This document shows positions 24,821-36,000 of a stretch of 64,000 bases of DNA, in pieces. Numbering within the stretch: position 1 is the first letter of the stretch; each line of letters opens with the position of its first letter. The stretch spans positions 18,408,001 through 18,472,000 of the forward strand of contig JAPTOF010000004.1 of NCBI GenBank assembly GCA_028554755.1. Reading direction: 5' to 3'. The notes under the pieces are model-generated. The model made no database searches. It saw only the letters and a list, made by a program, of their open reading frames with translations, and was not told the DNA's origin. The position numbers and the translations under genes are program-made. This DNA comes from Cordia subcordata (Eukaryota > Streptophyta > Magnoliopsida > Boraginales > Cordiaceae).

Positions 24821-26422
24821 CTACAAAAACTCTCTAGTGAGGAAGTCTGGAAAAGAGTTAGTATCTTCTTTTATAAATTCGATTTTGAAATCAAAAACCA
24901 AAAGAAAAGCTTGCCATCGTGCAAAATTTTGTTTGGAAGCCAAATTTTTAACGTCTTTTTGTAAAACATCTTTTGTAGCTTTGCAATCAGTCCGTAAAAG
25001 AAAATTTTCTTTTTCATTTGAAAGATCATCTTGAAATTTTGTGATACATAGCACTATAGATAAAATTTCTTTTTTAATAGTACTATAATTCTGTTGGATT
25101 TTGGACCAAAATCCGGAGGTAAATCGGACAATTTGTTCAGGTTGTTTTGGACCAAGGGTCTATTTAAGTATGCCACTGTAGCCTAATTCTGAGGCATCGG
25201 TTTCAACAATCTTAATGGTATTTGGGTCAGGAAGTCCAAGGTAGGGTAAAGATCGGGCTTGGTCTTTGAGTTGTCTGACAATTTGAGTATGTTGATCTGT
25301 CCAGGGTGAAGGGGTTCCAGATAATCTTTGGTAATGAGGTTTTGCGATTTGGGTAAGATTGGGACAAAAGTCAGAAACGCAATTTAGACAACCTAAAAAT
25401 CTCTGTAATTGCTTTTTATCCTTAATTTCATCAAGAAATTTTGATGCGAATTCAATAGTCCTATCTATGGGTTAATTGTGCCTCAAGTGATGTTATGACC
25501 TAAAAACCTAATTTGGGTTTTGAATAAAACAATTTTTGGTGCAAAAATAGCAAGTCCGTTTTGTTTGACTGTATGGAAGAATGCATAAAGATGTTTCCAA
25601 TGTTGTTCTATTGATGCAGAGAAGATTAAAACATCGTCAATATAAACAATCAGAAATTTTGAAAAAGGAAGGAAAATGTCATTCATAATTTTTTGAAATT
25701 CAAAGGGAGCATTTTTTAGACCACATAGCATTATATTCCATTTATATTGACCAAAAGGAACATTAAATGCAGTTTTATATTTATCTTCTTCTTTAATTTT
25801 AATATGATAGTATCCAGATTTCATATCGAATTTGGAGAAAATTTTGGCATGGACTAGTCTTTTAAGAAGGTTTGTTTGGGAGAGGGTATCTTATCCATTG
25901 AAGTGCTTTGTTAAGGGGTTTGTAATTGATTACCATTCATGGAGCTCCTCGCTCAATTTCAACAGCATTATTAACAAAAAATGCCGAGCGACTCCAAGAA
26001 GTTTTACTAGGCCTAATAAGTCCTTTTTGTAAATAATCATCGATATATTGTTTACAGAGTTCAAGCAGCTGTTCATTCATTTGAACGGGTCTAGATTTGG
26101 CAGGGATCATGGTTTCAGAAAATTCCTTCATATAAGAGAGAGAGACTGCATGTCTTTTCCTTTGCCAAAAGGTAGTTGGATTGGAATGGCAAACTTCAGA
26201 AATTAATTTATCTTGAAATTCTTTAACCTTTTGTTGAAAGTGAGACTCTTTAATTTGTTCTTCAATTCTCTTGAATTCTAAATCTTCTTTAAGAAAGTTG
26301 ATTTGAGTAGATTTCTTTTGGATTAAATTAAGTTTTCTATCAGTAGACATATTTTTAAATAAATTTAGATTTTGTTCTTGAGGAGGGTCAATGAAATAAA
26401 AAAGGATGTCTTGAGAGAACAT
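24821..26422 (-). pseudogene. EPRV copy 2 reverse transcriptase and RNase H (broken)
   Basis: RT is in two frames: 25937-26422 (N-terminal, PVQMNEQLLELCKQYIDDYL) and 25483-25824 (MKSGYYHIKIKEEDKYK, catalytic YIDD near 25635-25646, FLGHNIT). RNase H follows, with FCPNLTQIAKPHYQRL-like sequence near 25340 and the end KDVKNLASKQNFARWQAFLL at 24930-24990. Stops occur between the blocks, for example near 25495 and 25165. The frame ends TREFL near 24821, next to the start of ORF2 at 24803. Confidence 0.85.
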
Positions 26423-27233
26423 TTTGGAGGAAATTCCTTGTGAAGAAACTGAGAAAGGTTTGGATTAAATTTAAGAAAGGAGTTTCTAATATTAATTCTA
26501 AATCAAGATTTTTTATGAGAAGAAAATTGATTTTTATACAAATTCCATCTTTGCAAATATGTACGTTAGAGAGCTTATATTTAATATGGAGCTTTGAACC
26601 ATTTGCAGCAGTAACTCTTTCTCGGGTTTTTTCAAAATATTTTGTGGGAATCAGGCCTTCTTGAATGCAATTCATATCTGCGCCTAAGTCTATGAGAGCA
26701 ATAAAATTAAAGGTTTTGTATTTATTTATAACAAGAGTAATTGTGGTTTTCCATTTTTGCCATGTTATATGTGAAAGTATACTATAGATTTTTTCATCAA
26801 TGGTGGAGGTAAAAGGTTCGTCAGGAGCAGGACTAGGAGGAGAGGGGCATATTGATTGAAATTGTTGTTGTGCAAGAGTTAAATTTAGTCTATTAATTTC
26901 AGCTTTGATTTGTATTATTTCTGTTTTTAAATCCTGAATTTCAGTTTGAATATCATTAATGGTGATTTCTTTTGGCTTAGTAAACCTATTTAAGATATCT
27001 TTAATGTCATAAATTTGAGGTTCGATTTTATATAGGGGAAGATTTGTTGGGGGCTCGTCCAGTTCGTGTGGTGTTGTTTTGACCAGTTCTTCAATTACCT
27101 TGAGATGTTCTAATTGTTTTTCAGGGGAATGAAGGAGTGTTGTGAATTGAAGTAATTGGTCAGTAGTAGAACGTTTTATCATATTAATTTTTAATTTGGA
27201 AGTGCAGTTTTGACAAGCGCAATTTTTTGACAC
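26388..27233 (-). pseudogene. EPRV copy 2 protease region
   Basis: 281 codons open. A coiled-coil-like stretch (IQTEIQDLKTEIIQIKAEIN) precedes the aspartic protease. The active site reads DLGA (near 26687-26698) where copy 1 has DSGA, so the conserved Ser/Thr after the catalytic Asp is lost. The second motif is ILETPF instead of ILGTPF. Confidence 0.8.
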
Positions 27234-27900
27234 AGGACATTCATTATCAGAGGAGGAAGGGTATTCATCCGAGGAGGTTTGTTTTGCTATTTCATCGATT
27301 TGGAAGGATTTATTGGAATCAGAGGAGGAAGCAAAAGGAGTTAAATTAATCAGATTAAAATTTTGTTGTTGAATTTCTTCATCTAGTTCAATGGCGTTAA
27401 GCTTTTGGTTTAACTTACATTGACTTTTATAATGGCCAAGTTTGCCACATTTATAACAAGTGGCGTTGCAGACTTAAATTGTTTTTTTATGTTTTTTGAA
27501 ATCAGGGTTCTCTTTTCTATAAATTTCTTATGGTATTGTCTTTTATCTGTTTTCTTATAAAAGGTTCTTGGTTTATGTTTGTAGAAAGATTTCTTAGTAG
27601 AAGAACGAAGAGGTTGATGTCCAAATTGCTCACAGAAATTGCCTAATTCTTTACGAGTAGTTATTTTTTGTCATTCGAGTTGACTTTTAATTCGAAGGTC
27701 AATACAAAGTTGGAGTCCGGTTTAATTAATGAAAGAGATTATTTGTCCAAAAGTAAGACTATCATAAGGTATATTTCCGTAGGTATTAACAATTTTGGAT
27801 TTAACTTTTGTAGCAAAAAGAGGAGGTAGTCTGAAGAGAAATTTTTCTTTCCAAAAGGTATGATTACAATCTTGGTGGAGCATAACTCTGGAGAGAAATA
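27234..27900 (-). pseudogene. EPRV copy 2 coat protein, C-terminal half (broken)
   Basis: Read across frame breaks, it shows caulimovirid coat features: FWKEKFLLRLPPLFATKV, then a basic region (KHKPRTFYKKTDKRQYHKK) and a CCHC knuckle at 27417-27458. The knuckle is C-x2-C-x4-H-x4-C (CYKCGKLGHYKSQC), which binds RNA during packaging. At least three frame changes or stops interrupt it. The N-terminal half is deleted. Confidence 0.75.
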
Positions 27901-28464
27901 TTAATTGTATGGAATTTTAAAAGGTTTAAAAGGAGGAAGGGTTGAATCAATAACCTGATTATCGTTCAAAATCCATTGTTTTGTGGATTGAGAAACCATT
28001 TGAAGAGATTTTGGGAAAGGAAAATCTATTTGTTGTGATTCACAAAACATTTCAAACCAATCGAAAAAGAAAATATTAAATTTGTTTTCTCTTATGAAAG
28101 AATAATATTCTTCATGAATGTCATCTTTCTGAGACTTTGAAAAGTTATTTAAAAACCATTCTCTTTTCCAAGTGTTTTGATTAGAATAAAAATCAGCTTT
28201 TACATAAGGGACATCAATTTTAAAATCTTTTGTTAACATAAAAAAGTCTGGGTCACGAGTATTGCAAGTGGATTTATCTTTCTGGACGCAAGGAGTTGGA
28301 GGCTTCATTTCACTGAAGGTTGGGGACATATTGGTTGAGGATGAGGCTGCATAAACATTTTGAGGAATAGGAGGCTGTTCTCGGATTCCATGGAATTTGG
28401 AGGTGGAGATTTCAAAAACATATTTTGCCTCTAAACAAGAAGAAGTTTTTGAAGTTTGGGACAC
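27901..28464 (-). pseudogene. EPRV copy 2 ORF1 middle segment
   Basis: Open for 187 codons. It contains NIFFFDWFEMFCESQQIDFP and FPKSLQMVSQSTKQWILND, also found in copy 1 at 5248-5640. It stops abruptly at KIPYN, where sequence equivalent to copy 1 positions 5605-6310 is missing. Confidence 0.65.
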
Positions 28465-28479
28465 AAATTCTTAAGTGCT

Positions 28480-29352
28480 AAACCTAAGAGAATCATTTGT
28501 ATTATTTGAAAATTTAATTTCAACCGTACCATCAGGATACTCGATGATTTGCTCTAAGTCTTCATGTTGTTGGGGAGGAGAAGGATTTGGTTTATTATGG
28601 ACAGTCCAATCCATGGGAAGTTCCACTTTAGCCTACTGGATCTCTTTTGGGACGAAAGTTTTACCTATATTATCTTCTAAATTTGATTGGAGTAACAGAG
28701 TTTTACCTTTGGGATCACACCTTAAGGCTTTTGGATTAAGAAGTGTCTTCATTACTTTATAATGTATTCGATATATTATAGCTACAGGAATATTGTCAGG
28801 ATCCATGTCAAATCCTGAAGTTTGAAGATTCAAGGTTAAAGTTTTGTTAACACTTGGATCTTGTAATGCCACAGAAAAGTTTGGAAAGCAGTTAAAATAA
28901 ATAGGACCTTTTGACAAACTTGATGCTACGGTACCAAGTAAAGAGTCAATAAATTTCTGATGTCTAGCATCTCTAATGGCAATCAAAACAGAAGATTTGA
29001 GACCATCTCTGGTCAGAGGTTTGACAACAACTTGGACTAATCCTAAATGCATATATGAATATTTTTGCCTATGCTTTTGAATAGCTTTATCAGATAATAA
29101 TTGAATACTTTGAACAGGCTTTGAAATAGAAAGAGTTTGTTCTACCATTTTAAATGAATAACTTGTTGCAAAATCAAAAGTATTTGTAAGACAGACCTCA
29201 TTTGAATCTACCCTAGGTAATTGCCAGTCTGAAAGTTTTTGATCTATATCTGAAAACTTTTGTTTTTGTTTATTTACTATTTGCTATGGATCTAATCTTG
29301 AGGATGCAGATGCCATACTCTTATTTGAGTTAGTTCTAAATAACCTAGACAT
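28480..29352 (-). pseudogene. EPRV copy 2 movement protein region (broken)
   Basis: Starts at ATG 29352 (MSRLFRTNSN), matching copy 1 MSMLFRKNSN. An in-frame TAG comes soon after, near 29288. The block 28633-29148 is open and holds the 30K-like core (SIQLLSDKAIQKHRQKYSYM, IYRIHYKVMKTLLNPKALRC). TAG near 28632 ends the open part; the linker peptide continues to about 28480. Confidence 0.72.
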
Positions 29353-29519
29353 ATTAGCTAGACACTATTCCTTAAACCTCGGTCAACAACGTTACAGCCC
29401 TAACACAGCACCTAATTCTGGCAACAATAGGGTCTTACCACGTGACTATCTAGGTGTTGGGGAACAGGAACTAGTTAATCTGGTTCAGTTATTTGGTAGG
29501 GTACTCAAAAGGGAGTTCT

Positions 29520-29532
29520 GGCTCTGATACCA
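29520..29532 (-). other. tRNA-Met primer-binding site, EPRV copy 2
   Basis: Minus-strand TGGTATCAGAGCC, a perfect 13-base match to the complement of the plant initiator tRNA-Met 3' end. Confidence 0.9.
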
Positions 29533-29608
29533 GAAACGGCCTAGGTAGCAGAGTAGTAGCAGATAAACGAAAACATTATAGATCAAAAGATGTTCAGAAA
29601 ATAACGAT
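29527..29608 (-). repeat. EPRV copy 2 terminal repeat, 5' copy
   Basis: Pairs with 22989-23070: 82 bases each with 3 visible mismatches. In viral sense it is the leader just upstream of the primer site and reaches into it. Confidence 0.9.
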
Positions 29609-29789
29609 TTCAATTGTGTTATAAAGCGAAAGCATTTCTTGATCATATAAAAATTATTTAACAATTCAATATTTTAATATTAACGTACAAATTATATATA
29701 AAAGAAAGTATTGTAACATAAATCACCAAAGCTAAATTATTTTTAAACATATATTTTAGAATATTTCTTTGGAAACTACATTTATAGTT

Positions 29790-30000
29790 TTATTTGAACT
29801 CACATCATTCTCGTCATGAATCAAAATTCTATGTCCTTTATTATTTGTAACTCTTGAAACAACAATATATAATTGTTGTCCATGCGTGAATACTAGGTAG
29901 GATAAATAAGAACCCATGCTTAATGAGAATTGACTTTGACTTTGTTAATTGTCGTAGCATATGAAACAATCAATACAAAGTGGCATCTTTGTAACTTAAA
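29790..30000 (-). pseudogene. Helitron Pif1-type helicase C-terminal remnant
   Basis: Minus-strand translation across stops gives VSYATTINK followed by segments like YSRMDNNYILLFQELQIIKDIEF. This aligns with the VSFAMTINKSQGQ...FSHGQLYVAVSRVTS end of Helitron/Pif1 helicases. The Gln-Gly of the motif and other residues are lost. Confidence 0.6.
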
Positions 30001-30036
30001 TGACAATTTTGAATAAGACGGGGTGAGCATCATTCC

Positions 30037-32135
30037 TTTTTTTTTTTGGGTAAAAGGGAGGTTTTTCTCCTCGGGAGCTTTATTGTCAACTAAAATAGCA
30101 GGGGGACATACTCCGAACCTTGTAATATACTCCTAGGAATACAAGGTTGATAGGGAACCTTTTACAAAATGCAAAGGATGAACACAAAGCACAATAAACT
30201 TAAATAAAGTAGTATTCACTACCCATACAAAAGAAAGTGTACCAATTAAACAAGGCAGTACTGCTACCCTTACAATCAACCTAACACTAGTCATGGAAAA
30301 CTCAAAATCTAAAACTCAATAGCTACCACTGATCACATCAAACTAAACCTTGGAGTCTTGGCCTCGATGTCGTATCTTTAATCGCCATTAAACCCGTAGC
30401 CTCTACTCCTTGATTTGCTAAATAATCTGTAGGCCGATTACCTTTGTGAAGGACATGCATAACTCTAGCCCCTAGCTCGGCTAACAACCTTTTGGCCCTG
30501 ATGACATTATGACAAACATTCCAAGATTCCAAACTACCTTACATGAGCTTGACAGCCCATAATAAGTCCATTTTAACCTAGACTTCATGCTAGCCTTTCT
30601 TAACACAAAGTTAAAGCCCATGCACCAATGCATGAAGTTCTGCCATAATCATAGACTGTTGACCAAGGTTCTCATAAAATCCAAACACCATGTTACCATA
30701 TGAATCACACGCTAAACTATCTCCACCTACCTTCCTTTTTGCCAAATGAACACTCCCATCCATATTAAGTTTAAAGCCACTGGCATTAGGGAACTCTTAA
30801 AATACTACTGCGACTTCTTAGTTTGAACCTTTCAATAGAGACAATGGAAGATCATTGCTAGCTCTAAGTCACCCCTTCATTGCTTCCTTTACAACACCCC
30901 TGCTTGACACAGTTAAGCCACCATTCTGTCCAATCTCCATCTAACACGATCTGAAAGAAAACTTACTCTCTTATGCTTGGCTTTTGTGTTCAACGCAACA
31001 AAACCAAAGAACAAACATAGGTATAGGGTTTCCAACATAGCTATACCTTGGGCGCTCTAACAAGAACCAATTCAATAGCCATTGTCTAACCCCCACAAAA
31101 CCTATCTTGTGCACCCTAAAAAACCTAGTATAATAATGCAAAACTTCATTTATCTTGTCATTTTTGAGAAAAAAAATGCTCAATACTTTCAATATGGCGG
31201 CAACACTAATAGCTGACACTAGATAAATGCCTTTCTACTGAAGCCTCATGTCCATAGGAATCCAATTATGCAACAGCAACTAGAATGAGATCTGGATGGG
31301 ATTTGATCGGTGCCAGATTTGCTTAAACACAAAAGTCGAGCTTTTCCTCTGCCTAATTCCTACGCCAACTTCATTGAAAAACCCGAACTAGTAGTCAACG
31401 CCCAAAAAGGAATATCCTCGTTCACCCTATTATCAATAGAGACCTGTTTAACCTTAGTGACCAAACCAGCTGGAAGAGTTTGCATAAGTTTCTCCATATT
31501 CTACTAATTCCGTTCCTAGAAATCATTAACTCGCAGCGCTAGGTCATCCACGCCAACAGTGTGCTCATTGAGAGGAGAATCTTCAACCACGTGTCAAACC
31601 AAAACCACGGCTTGCACATCCAAGTTTCCAATGAATAAGCCCTTCACACTCGATGCCAATCTTAGTCAGGCATCTCCATATAAGACAATCATTCACTGAA
31701 GACTTGCTCTTTACAGGGTGCATTTTGTTATAATATTTAGCAATCATGAACTGAGACCATAATCTCTCCGCCATTCTAAATCTCCACCTCCACCACAATT
31801 ACTATGGAAACCAAGGCCCCCTTCATCTACTAGATAACACACTTTGCCCTATAAACACAATCGCAACCTTTTTTGACTTCTGTGGACCCCCACAAAAAGC
31901 CATTAAAGAGATGCTCCAACCATTCAATCATTGCGCTAAAAGGTCTAAAAACCTGTAGTGAGTTAATTGCCATGCACATAAGAGTGCTCTACAGGACAAT
32001 AATACGGCCCCCAAGGGGAAAGATCCCTAGCTTCCCACTCTCCAAGCTTTTTTTGAAGTTTATTATCGTTGAGGGCCATCACCTTCTTCCACCCCTTAAA
32101 AAGCGGAACATCCAAGTATTTAATAAGGAGAAATC
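30037..32135 (-). mobile_element. 5'-truncated LINE (non-LTR retrotransposon) remnant
   Basis: The + strand T-run at 30036-30046 is the poly(A) tail of a minus-strand LINE. From 5' to 3' on minus: RT C-terminal pieces (IFPLGGRIIVL near 32010; FLWGSTEVKKGCDCVY near 31880), the zinc-binding part (MWWRWRFRMAERLWSQFMIA, 31739-31798), and a plant RVT_3-type RNase H. The RNase H has NLNMDGSVHLA near 30760, the AELHAL Glu near 30630 and RVMHVLHKGNRPTDYLANQ at 30405-30470. Stops and shifts are frequent. Confidence 0.75.
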
Positions 32136-32189
32136 GACGACAAAAGCCTGTGGTTCTCGCAATTTTTCCTCACATGATGGTGGTTTGGT

Positions 32190-32285
32190 TTGGTTATATA
32201 CATGATAAATGAACCAATTGGTTTCTTTCAAATACATACATCATAAATGAACCAATTGGTTTCTTTCAAATACAAACCAATTAGT
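32190..32285 (+). repeat. Short tandem duplication upstream of UFL1
   Basis: A roughly 40-bp unit, ATxATAAATGAACCAATTGG followed by TTTCTTTCAAATACA, occurs twice in a row. It is flanked by GGTTTGGTTTGG words. Confidence 0.65.
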
Positions 32286-32640
32286 TTTGGTTTGGTTTGA
32301 AATATGGTCAAAATCAAATTAAACCAAACTATGTACATCCCTAATCATAACCTAATACTATTTTATGGGGTATGAATATCCATATGACACATAATATTCT
32401 TCTCCTTAGTCACCAGAAAGCATTTTATTCCTTTTGAACTAGAGTTTTCTTTTGACGAAAATGTTCTCCAATTGATTTATTTCCTGATTTTACCAAACGT
32501 GGAAAAACTTGGGAAACATTTTCCCTATGTTACCAAACACTAAAAAAACCTGAAAAAAGTTTTTTAGGATAATATTTTTCATTAAACAAACTTTTATAGT
32601 CCCCTCAAAGGGAAAAAAAAAACTATAAGCAAACGGAAGC

Positions 32641-32883
32641 ATGGTTGATCGTTATGGGCTAAACGTCGCTCATGGATCCATAGTTTGTGTTATTGGGCCC
32701 TGTCCAAGCAGCAGTTAGTCAGCCCAAACATTCTTCTCAGACTTTTATATCGTAGCTCAGCAACTGAAACCCACCTCTTCAAAATCTCTTCCAAAATTTC
32801 TCTCTCGCAACAAGAACTCCCCCAATATTTCCATCAAATCAAACTTACGAAAGGAATAATCAAAGAGGAAATTGGAAAACAAA
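32641..32883 (+). promoter_or_regulatory. UFL1 proximal promoter and 5' UTR region
   Basis: No strong TATA box is visible at a usual distance. Three site-II-type motifs cluster here: TGGGCT at 32655, TTGGGCCC at 32693 and AGCCCA (reverse TGGGCT) at 32721. Such TGGGCY elements are common in promoters of plant housekeeping and translation-related genes. A CT-rich leader (32770-32825) precedes the start codon. The transcription start is inferred only. Confidence 0.45.
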
Positions 32884-33057
32884 ATGGACGAAGAATTGCT
32901 GGAGTTGCAGAAGCAATTTGAGTTCGCACAGCAGGCAAAATCAAGCATACGTTTATCTGAACGAAACGTCGTCGAATTGGTACAAAAGTTACAGCAGCTT
33001 CAAATCATCGATTTTGATCTCCTCCATACCGCCTCCGGCAAAGAATTCATCACTCCT
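32884..33057 (+). CDS. UFL1: UFL1 exon 1 (start codon)
   Basis: 58 codons from ATG at 32884 to ...GKEFITP, phase 0, followed by donor GT at 33058. An in-frame TTG lies 12 bases upstream, but ATG 32884 gives the conserved N-terminus MDEELLELQ. Confidence 0.95.
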
Positions 33058-36000
33058 GTACACTCTCCAATTTCTCTTTTCTACCTGCATACGTGTGTGT
33101 ATGTGGTTTTGTGTATGTGTGTTTTTGTGTCTGCGAGATAGTGTATATCTGTGCATACGTTTTATCTTTCTCTGTATAGAGAGATATTTTTATGGATGTA
33201 CAAATCAATGAGTCGATTATGACAGACGAAATGGTTATACTTGGATAGGTACAAACAATGAATGAGAATTTTTTGTGTTAAGCTTGGTGCATGTAACTGT
33301 GAATGTTTGATTTTTGGTAAAGAGGATTCATTTGTTAATTTTTAATTAAATTCTGCTTTTAATTTGTCAAATATTGCCTGAATTTTGTGTTTGATTTGTT
33401 ATATATGCAACTGGTCTTCATAAGTTCATGTATGTGATATAGATGATGTGGCTATGCATGCAGAGATTTTGCAATTTGTATATATTTGATCTATTTTAAA
33501 ATTGTTGGGGCATTGTAGTCCCTGTGAATTACGAGGGTTGCACCATTGACGCTGAATTTTGAAACCCATCGTTTAGTAAATGGCATGGTACACTTTGCCA
33601 TCTATATTTTTGTGCATTGAAACCCATTTGGAAAGACAAATTTGTCCAAGAGATAGGTGACACAGATAATAGATCTTTACTAAACTCGTCTTTATCTTCA
33701 CCAATCTCATTTTCATTTTCAAACAGATTTTTCAAGAACGGATCTTCACTTTTAGCAGGCTTTATCACAAACTAAGTCAAGTTTAATGGAGTATTTTGAT
33801 ACTTCTCTAGGCAAAAATGATTTTGGTGAATTGGGAGCGTAATTTTATTTTAAAGATGGATATTTTTGTGTTTTTCGAACTCAGATGAATGGATGTTAGT
33901 GGAAGTTCTAACTGGTCTAGATTCCCGTGAATTTCCACAATTAAGGTTAGAATCTGCACAAGGTAACCCCTTCCTTTAATAGGCACCGGTAACACTAACT
34001 GTAAGGGTTTCGGCTTCTGAGGATGAGTAGTGTATGATGGATGGTTTTTTGATATCCCATGGCTTGGGTTGAAGGGGCTTCTTGAGGAGGATTTGCCCTT
34101 CGTGATGACATCCCTGATCTTTCTTGGGTTGTTCGTCATTTGACCCTTAATCCTAGTTGTTAAGGGAAAGGCAATAGCTGTAGCTAGTTGAACATTTAAT
34201 GGATAGTTATGCCAGCTTGTAGTTAGTTAAGCTCAACTAGTGAGCATGACTCTACCAATGTACTACTATAAATAGATACCTCATGTAACTGATCTTTAAT
34301 AGAAATATAGTTACTTCCTTCCATCATGAATTTCTCTCTCATTTCTACATGGTATCAAGAGCCAATTTTGAGGCTGTGAAGATTCCCCCCCCGGGAAGCT
34401 TTCGAAGCTTCTCCAATGGTGGCAACATCAACTGCATTCCTCACACAACTTCTTTCTTTCCTGCGATCCTCAACATATTTTTGCGATGCTATTTCGGTAT
34501 CGCTTTTCAACACTTTGATCCATCAAATTACTCAAAATTAGGGTTTTTGATTGATCTTAAACACATCAGTTGTGCTTGAAACTTTGTTGCTCAGCTCAAA
34601 TTCCTTCAGAATCTTCTTTCTTATATACTTATGAGAGATTCTATATGATCAAATCAGCCTTCTCAATTGAATTGGTGAAATCGATTCATTGTCTCATTGC
34701 ATGTCATAGAGATGGCCTTACCTTCAGATGGAGCTCTCCCTCTGGGACTCAAATCTCTTCTTCAGCCTTTGTCTTCAATGGTGACTGTCAAACGAGAGAA
34801 CTCCAATTATGTTCTCTGGAGAACTTAACTTGTGCGACTCCTCAAGGCAAGTAAATTGCTTAACCATGTCAATGGTAGTTCGCCTTGTCCAAAACCTACT
34901 ATTACTGCTACTGATGCCAAGAACAACCTAATCTTGACTACAATCTATGGCAAACCATGGATGAATATATGGTTTCCTGCCTCATTGCCTCCATTTCTCC
35001 ATCAGTAATGTCTCAAATAATTCATTTAGACATTGCCTCAGCAATCTGGAATGCTTGGAGGAAAGATTTAGGGTTATTAGCAAGTCACATATTCACCAAC
35101 TCAAAATGCAATTATATCATGTTCATAAACGGCATCAGACTATGCAAGCGTATCTAGACAATATGAAAAATATATGTGATCAGCTAGCAACATTAGATGA
35201 ATCCCTTAGAGAAGAAGATATTGTTCTTATTGTGCTTAAAGGACTGCCACCATCCTATGATTTTGTGAACACATCCATTAGAGTGAAACCTACACAAATC
35301 ACTCTGAGGGAGCTAACCAGCATTCTTCTTGAGGATGAACTGCATCAATCTTTTAACAAAACTCTCTCTCTCACTGAACCTTCTATTTCAGACACTCATA
35401 CTGCCTTATACACAAGCAATAACAATTCCAAAGGCAATAATAAAGGAAGGGGTGGTAATCAGCAGGGTAGCAGGGGCAGAGGCAGGAGTCAAATGTCCAA
35501 CAACAGAGGTGGTTATACGGCAGCACCCTCTTCTAATACCACTACACAAGGTGCTCAGTCCACTGCATTTGTGCAGTCTCCAGTTCAATGCCAAATTTGT
35601 GGCAAATTCAATCACACTACAATAAGGATCCAACTCCTAAACAGGCCTATACAGCACAAGTTGCTCCTTCTTCAATTTCCAGTAACTCTCAATGGATACT
35701 GGACTTTAAGGCCACTAGCTATGTCACCAACAACCTATCAAGCTTGCAGTCTTATACTCCTTTTTTAGGTGCTGACTCAGTAACTGTGGAAAATGGTCAA
35801 TCTTTTCCAATTACTAACATTGGTACTGGTTTCCTTTCTCTTTCATCATCTAATCTTGTTCTATCCAATGTCATATATGTTCCTAATATTTCTACCAATT
35901 TAATCTCTATTCATCAGGTAACAAAGGATAAAAACTGCTTAATCCTTTTTGATGCAAAGGGTGTTCAAATACTGAACAACACTACTCATGTAGTGAAGTT

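Larger units (their letters stand above)
22989..29608 (-). mobile_element. Endogenous pararetrovirus copy 2 (Caulimoviridae), near full length
   Basis: In viral (minus) order: 82-bp terminal repeat, tRNA-Met primer site, movement protein, linker, coat protein with CCHC knuckle, protease, RT, RNase H, ORF2, intergenic promoter/poly(A) region, then the terminal repeat again, which stops six bases into the primer site. The unit is about 6.54 kb. The layout (MP, CP, PR, RT/RH, then an extra ORF; primer TGGTATCAGAGCC; no integrase) fits florendovirus- or petuvirus-like endogenous caulimovirids; the genus is inference. Stops, frameshifts and an internal coat-protein deletion make it non-functional. 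No target duplication is visible. Confidence 0.9.

Noticed and set aside
22989..29608. Ty3/gypsy retrotransposon instead of a pararetrovirus
   Set aside because: No integrase or real LTRs; movement protein and caulimovirid-type coat region with a CCHC knuckle are present and the ends lie at the primer site.
1..29608. Functional, infectious provirus
   Set aside because: Every coding block in both copies has stops, shifts or deletions.
32872..32883. Upstream in-frame TTG as UFL1 start
   Set aside because: Plant nuclear genes start at ATG and the ATG at 32884 gives the conserved N-terminus.
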